Part shown: positions 5,556 to 6,216 of the stretch, piece by piece
Layout of the letters: each line of letters opens with the position of its first letter
Numbering within the stretch: the first letter of the stretch is position 1
Assembly: GCA_002305615.1 (NCBI GenBank)
Contig: DBPU01000052.1
Coordinates: 214-6,429 of the forward strand
DNA: 6,216 nt
DNA from: Verrucomicrobia bacterium UBA1412
GTDB taxonomy: Bacteria; Verrucomicrobiota; Verrucomicrobiia; Limisphaerales; UBA1412
Direction: 5' to 3'
Notes under the pieces: model-generated
Database searches by the model: none
What the model was told of the DNA's origin: nothing
The model's input: only the letters and a program-made list of their open reading frames with translations
Made by a program: the position numbers and the translations under genes

Positions 5556-5870
5556 ATGAAAAAAAACTTATTAGCAGTGTTATTATTGACGATGCTAGTC
5601 GGAGTTGCGCACGCATGGCCAAAATATTGCAAAGATTACCTGTTTTCTGGTGATGATCTTTGCACAACAACATATGGTGATTGCTCTATACAGCTGAGAC
5701 CTAAATTCGACTGTGTTTGGGGAAACGGACCTGAATGTGTCCCTTATGATCCAGATGCTCCATACGTTGCAGGGACATATCAATTAGGCAAATGCTACCC
5801 TAAAGGAATGGGTTATGAGTGTAGGGGGTATGGAGAGGTAGCTTTGATTTTTTGGAAACCTCTCTGTTAG
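5556..5870 (+). CDS. Small secreted protein with eight cysteines, unknown function
   Basis: 104 residues. AAAGG (5544-5548) lies 7 bases before the ATG and supports the start. Residues 1-20 are a textbook signal peptide (two Lys, LLAVLLL core, AHA at 18-20 with likely cleavage before W21). The mature chain of about 84 residues has eight cysteines, at 25, 36, 43, 53, 61, 80, 89 and the terminal residue 104, and is rich in Tyr, Gly and Pro. The even count in an exported protein suggests four disulfides. There is no lipobox, so it is probably soluble in the periplasm or outside the cell. I do not recognise a family. It starts 37 bases after the anchored protein's stop and is probably co-transcribed with it and with the MauE-like gene, which could be linked to its oxidative folding (inference). 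Base composition is AT-rich like the end of the preceding gene. Confidence 0.72.
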   Translation: MKKNLLAVLLLTMLVGVAHAWPKYCKDYLFSGDDLCTTTYGDCSIQLRPKFDCVWGNGPECVPYDPDAPYVAGTYQLGKCYPKGMGYECRGYGEVALIFWKPLC

Positions 5871-5884
5871 GTTAGTAGAGAATG

Positions 5885-5893
5885 TGTTATAAT
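5885..5893 (+). promoter_or_regulatory. Extended -10 promoter before the 6006 gene
   Basis: TGTTATAAT (5885-5893) is a perfect extended -10: TG, one base, then TATAAT. At 17-base spacing the -35 position (5865-5870, TGTTAG) is poor, which extended -10 promoters tolerate. The predicted start near 5900 gives a leader of about 105 bases before the ATG at 6006. Confidence 0.55.
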
Positions 5894-5896
5894 CAT

Positions 5897-5937
5897 CCAC
5901 CTTGGGGGATAGCGTTCACACTCATTTTCCAAGGTGG
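5897..5937. repeat. Perfect 9-bp inverted repeat CCACCTTGG / CCAAGGTGG
   Basis: CCACCTTGG (5897-5905) and CCAAGGTGG (5929-5937) are exact reverse complements separated by 23 bases. In RNA, the GGGA/TTTT just inside could add four more pairs, three of them G-U. It lies 26 bases after the stop of the cysteine-rich gene and is followed by TTTGG rather than a T-run, so it would be a poor terminator. Its left arm overlaps the likely start of transcription from the extended -10, so it might instead be an operator or a leader hairpin. Confidence 0.55.
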
Positions 5938-6005
5938 TTTGGTTGTGATTCAAGAAGCACCTGCTGGAATTTGGACTAAGTCTCTGTGTGGGGGATAATT
6001 CACAT

Positions 6006-6216
6006 ATGCTAGGCTGGAAAAGACTGTATTGGGTCACAGTTGTTACGCTGTTGCTTATGGTCCTCACAGGAACAATACCGGAGTGGGGAGTCTGGTATTC
6101 TGTTGTCGACTGGTACCGCCCGCAGATGAATGCCCTTATTGAAGGCCAAATCAACTTTGGGACCACACTGAGCGCCCTTGAGCATGATAACACCTGGTCG
6201 GGTGGGGGAGTGCAGC
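6006..6216 (+). CDS. N-terminal part of a membrane protein, cut by the window end
   Basis: ATG 6006 opens a frame with no stop for 70 codons to the window end. GGGGGA (5990-5995), 10 bases upstream, serves as the Shine-Dalgarno site. Residues 8-25 form a hydrophobic helix (signal anchor or first of several TM segments). The following RPQMNALIEGQINF and L-EHDNTWSGGGVQ (about residues 56-70) resemble the N-terminus of a large multi-pass membrane protein family that I recall from Verrucomicrobiota, where the motif continues as GGVQQVWGLGVP. Some relatives are annotated as glycosyltransferase-like or simply hypothetical. GC content rises again relative to the upstream genes. A minus-strand frame covers the same bases but has no recognisable character. 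Function remains open because most of the protein is outside the window. Confidence 0.6.
   Translation, partial: MLGWKRLYWVTVVTLLLMVLTGTIPEWGVWYSVVDWYRPQMNALIEGQINFGTTLSALEHDNTWSGGGVQ

Noticed and set aside
5867..6193. Minus-strand 108-codon frame at the window end
   Set aside because: It covers an intergenic region with plus-strand promoter signals and the start of a plus-strand membrane gene with a good ribosome site; its translation shows no motif.

Overview
The window looks like a chromosomal piece of a PVC-superphylum bacterium, most likely Verrucomicrobiota or a close relative (Lentisphaerae/Kiritimatiellota type). This placement rests on recalled family resemblances, not on a search. 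The supports are an ABC ATPase with M-P-D where most relatives carry the Q-loop glutamine, a 4-TM MauE/DoxX-like protein with a CxCFG motif, a C-terminal partial gene with an 'L-hD-xxWSxGGVQ' motif, and micro-repeat-rich intergenic DNA.

Layout. Bases 1-322 are non-coding. They hold three palindromes (2-16, 28-64, 88-102), two short micro-repeat arrays (about 149-176 and 197-216), and a weak promoter plus a good Shine-Dalgarno site for the first gene. Bases 323-3510 form one tightly packed, moderately GC-rich operon on the + strand: a YqhD-type iron-dependent alcohol/aldehyde reductase, a DUF1648 membrane protein, a short 2-TM membrane protein, and an ABC-2-type exporter ATPase. The last two overlap by 8 bases. 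No permease follows the ATPase, and a 14-codon ORF between the second and third genes copies the same 8-base overlap geometry. The transporter part may therefore be a shortened or decaying locus.

Bases 3511-3635 hold an AT-rich palindromic stretch and a near-consensus sigma70 promoter (TTGACA, 17 bases, TAGAAT). From here composition becomes AT-rich. The promoter drives a 4-TM MauE/DoxX-like protein (3636-4163), a secreted, C-terminally anchored protein of unknown function (4178-5518), and a small secreted protein with eight cysteines (5556-5870). All three act at or beyond the cytoplasmic membrane. A redox-membrane-protein plus cysteine-rich-exported-protein module is the most interesting idea in the window, but the functional link is inference.

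Bases 5871-6005 contain a perfect extended -10 element, a 9-bp inverted repeat and a short imperfect direct repeat. They lead into a membrane-protein gene that starts at 6006 and runs off the window end. No RNA genes, insertion sequences, CRISPR arrays or complete mobile elements were seen.
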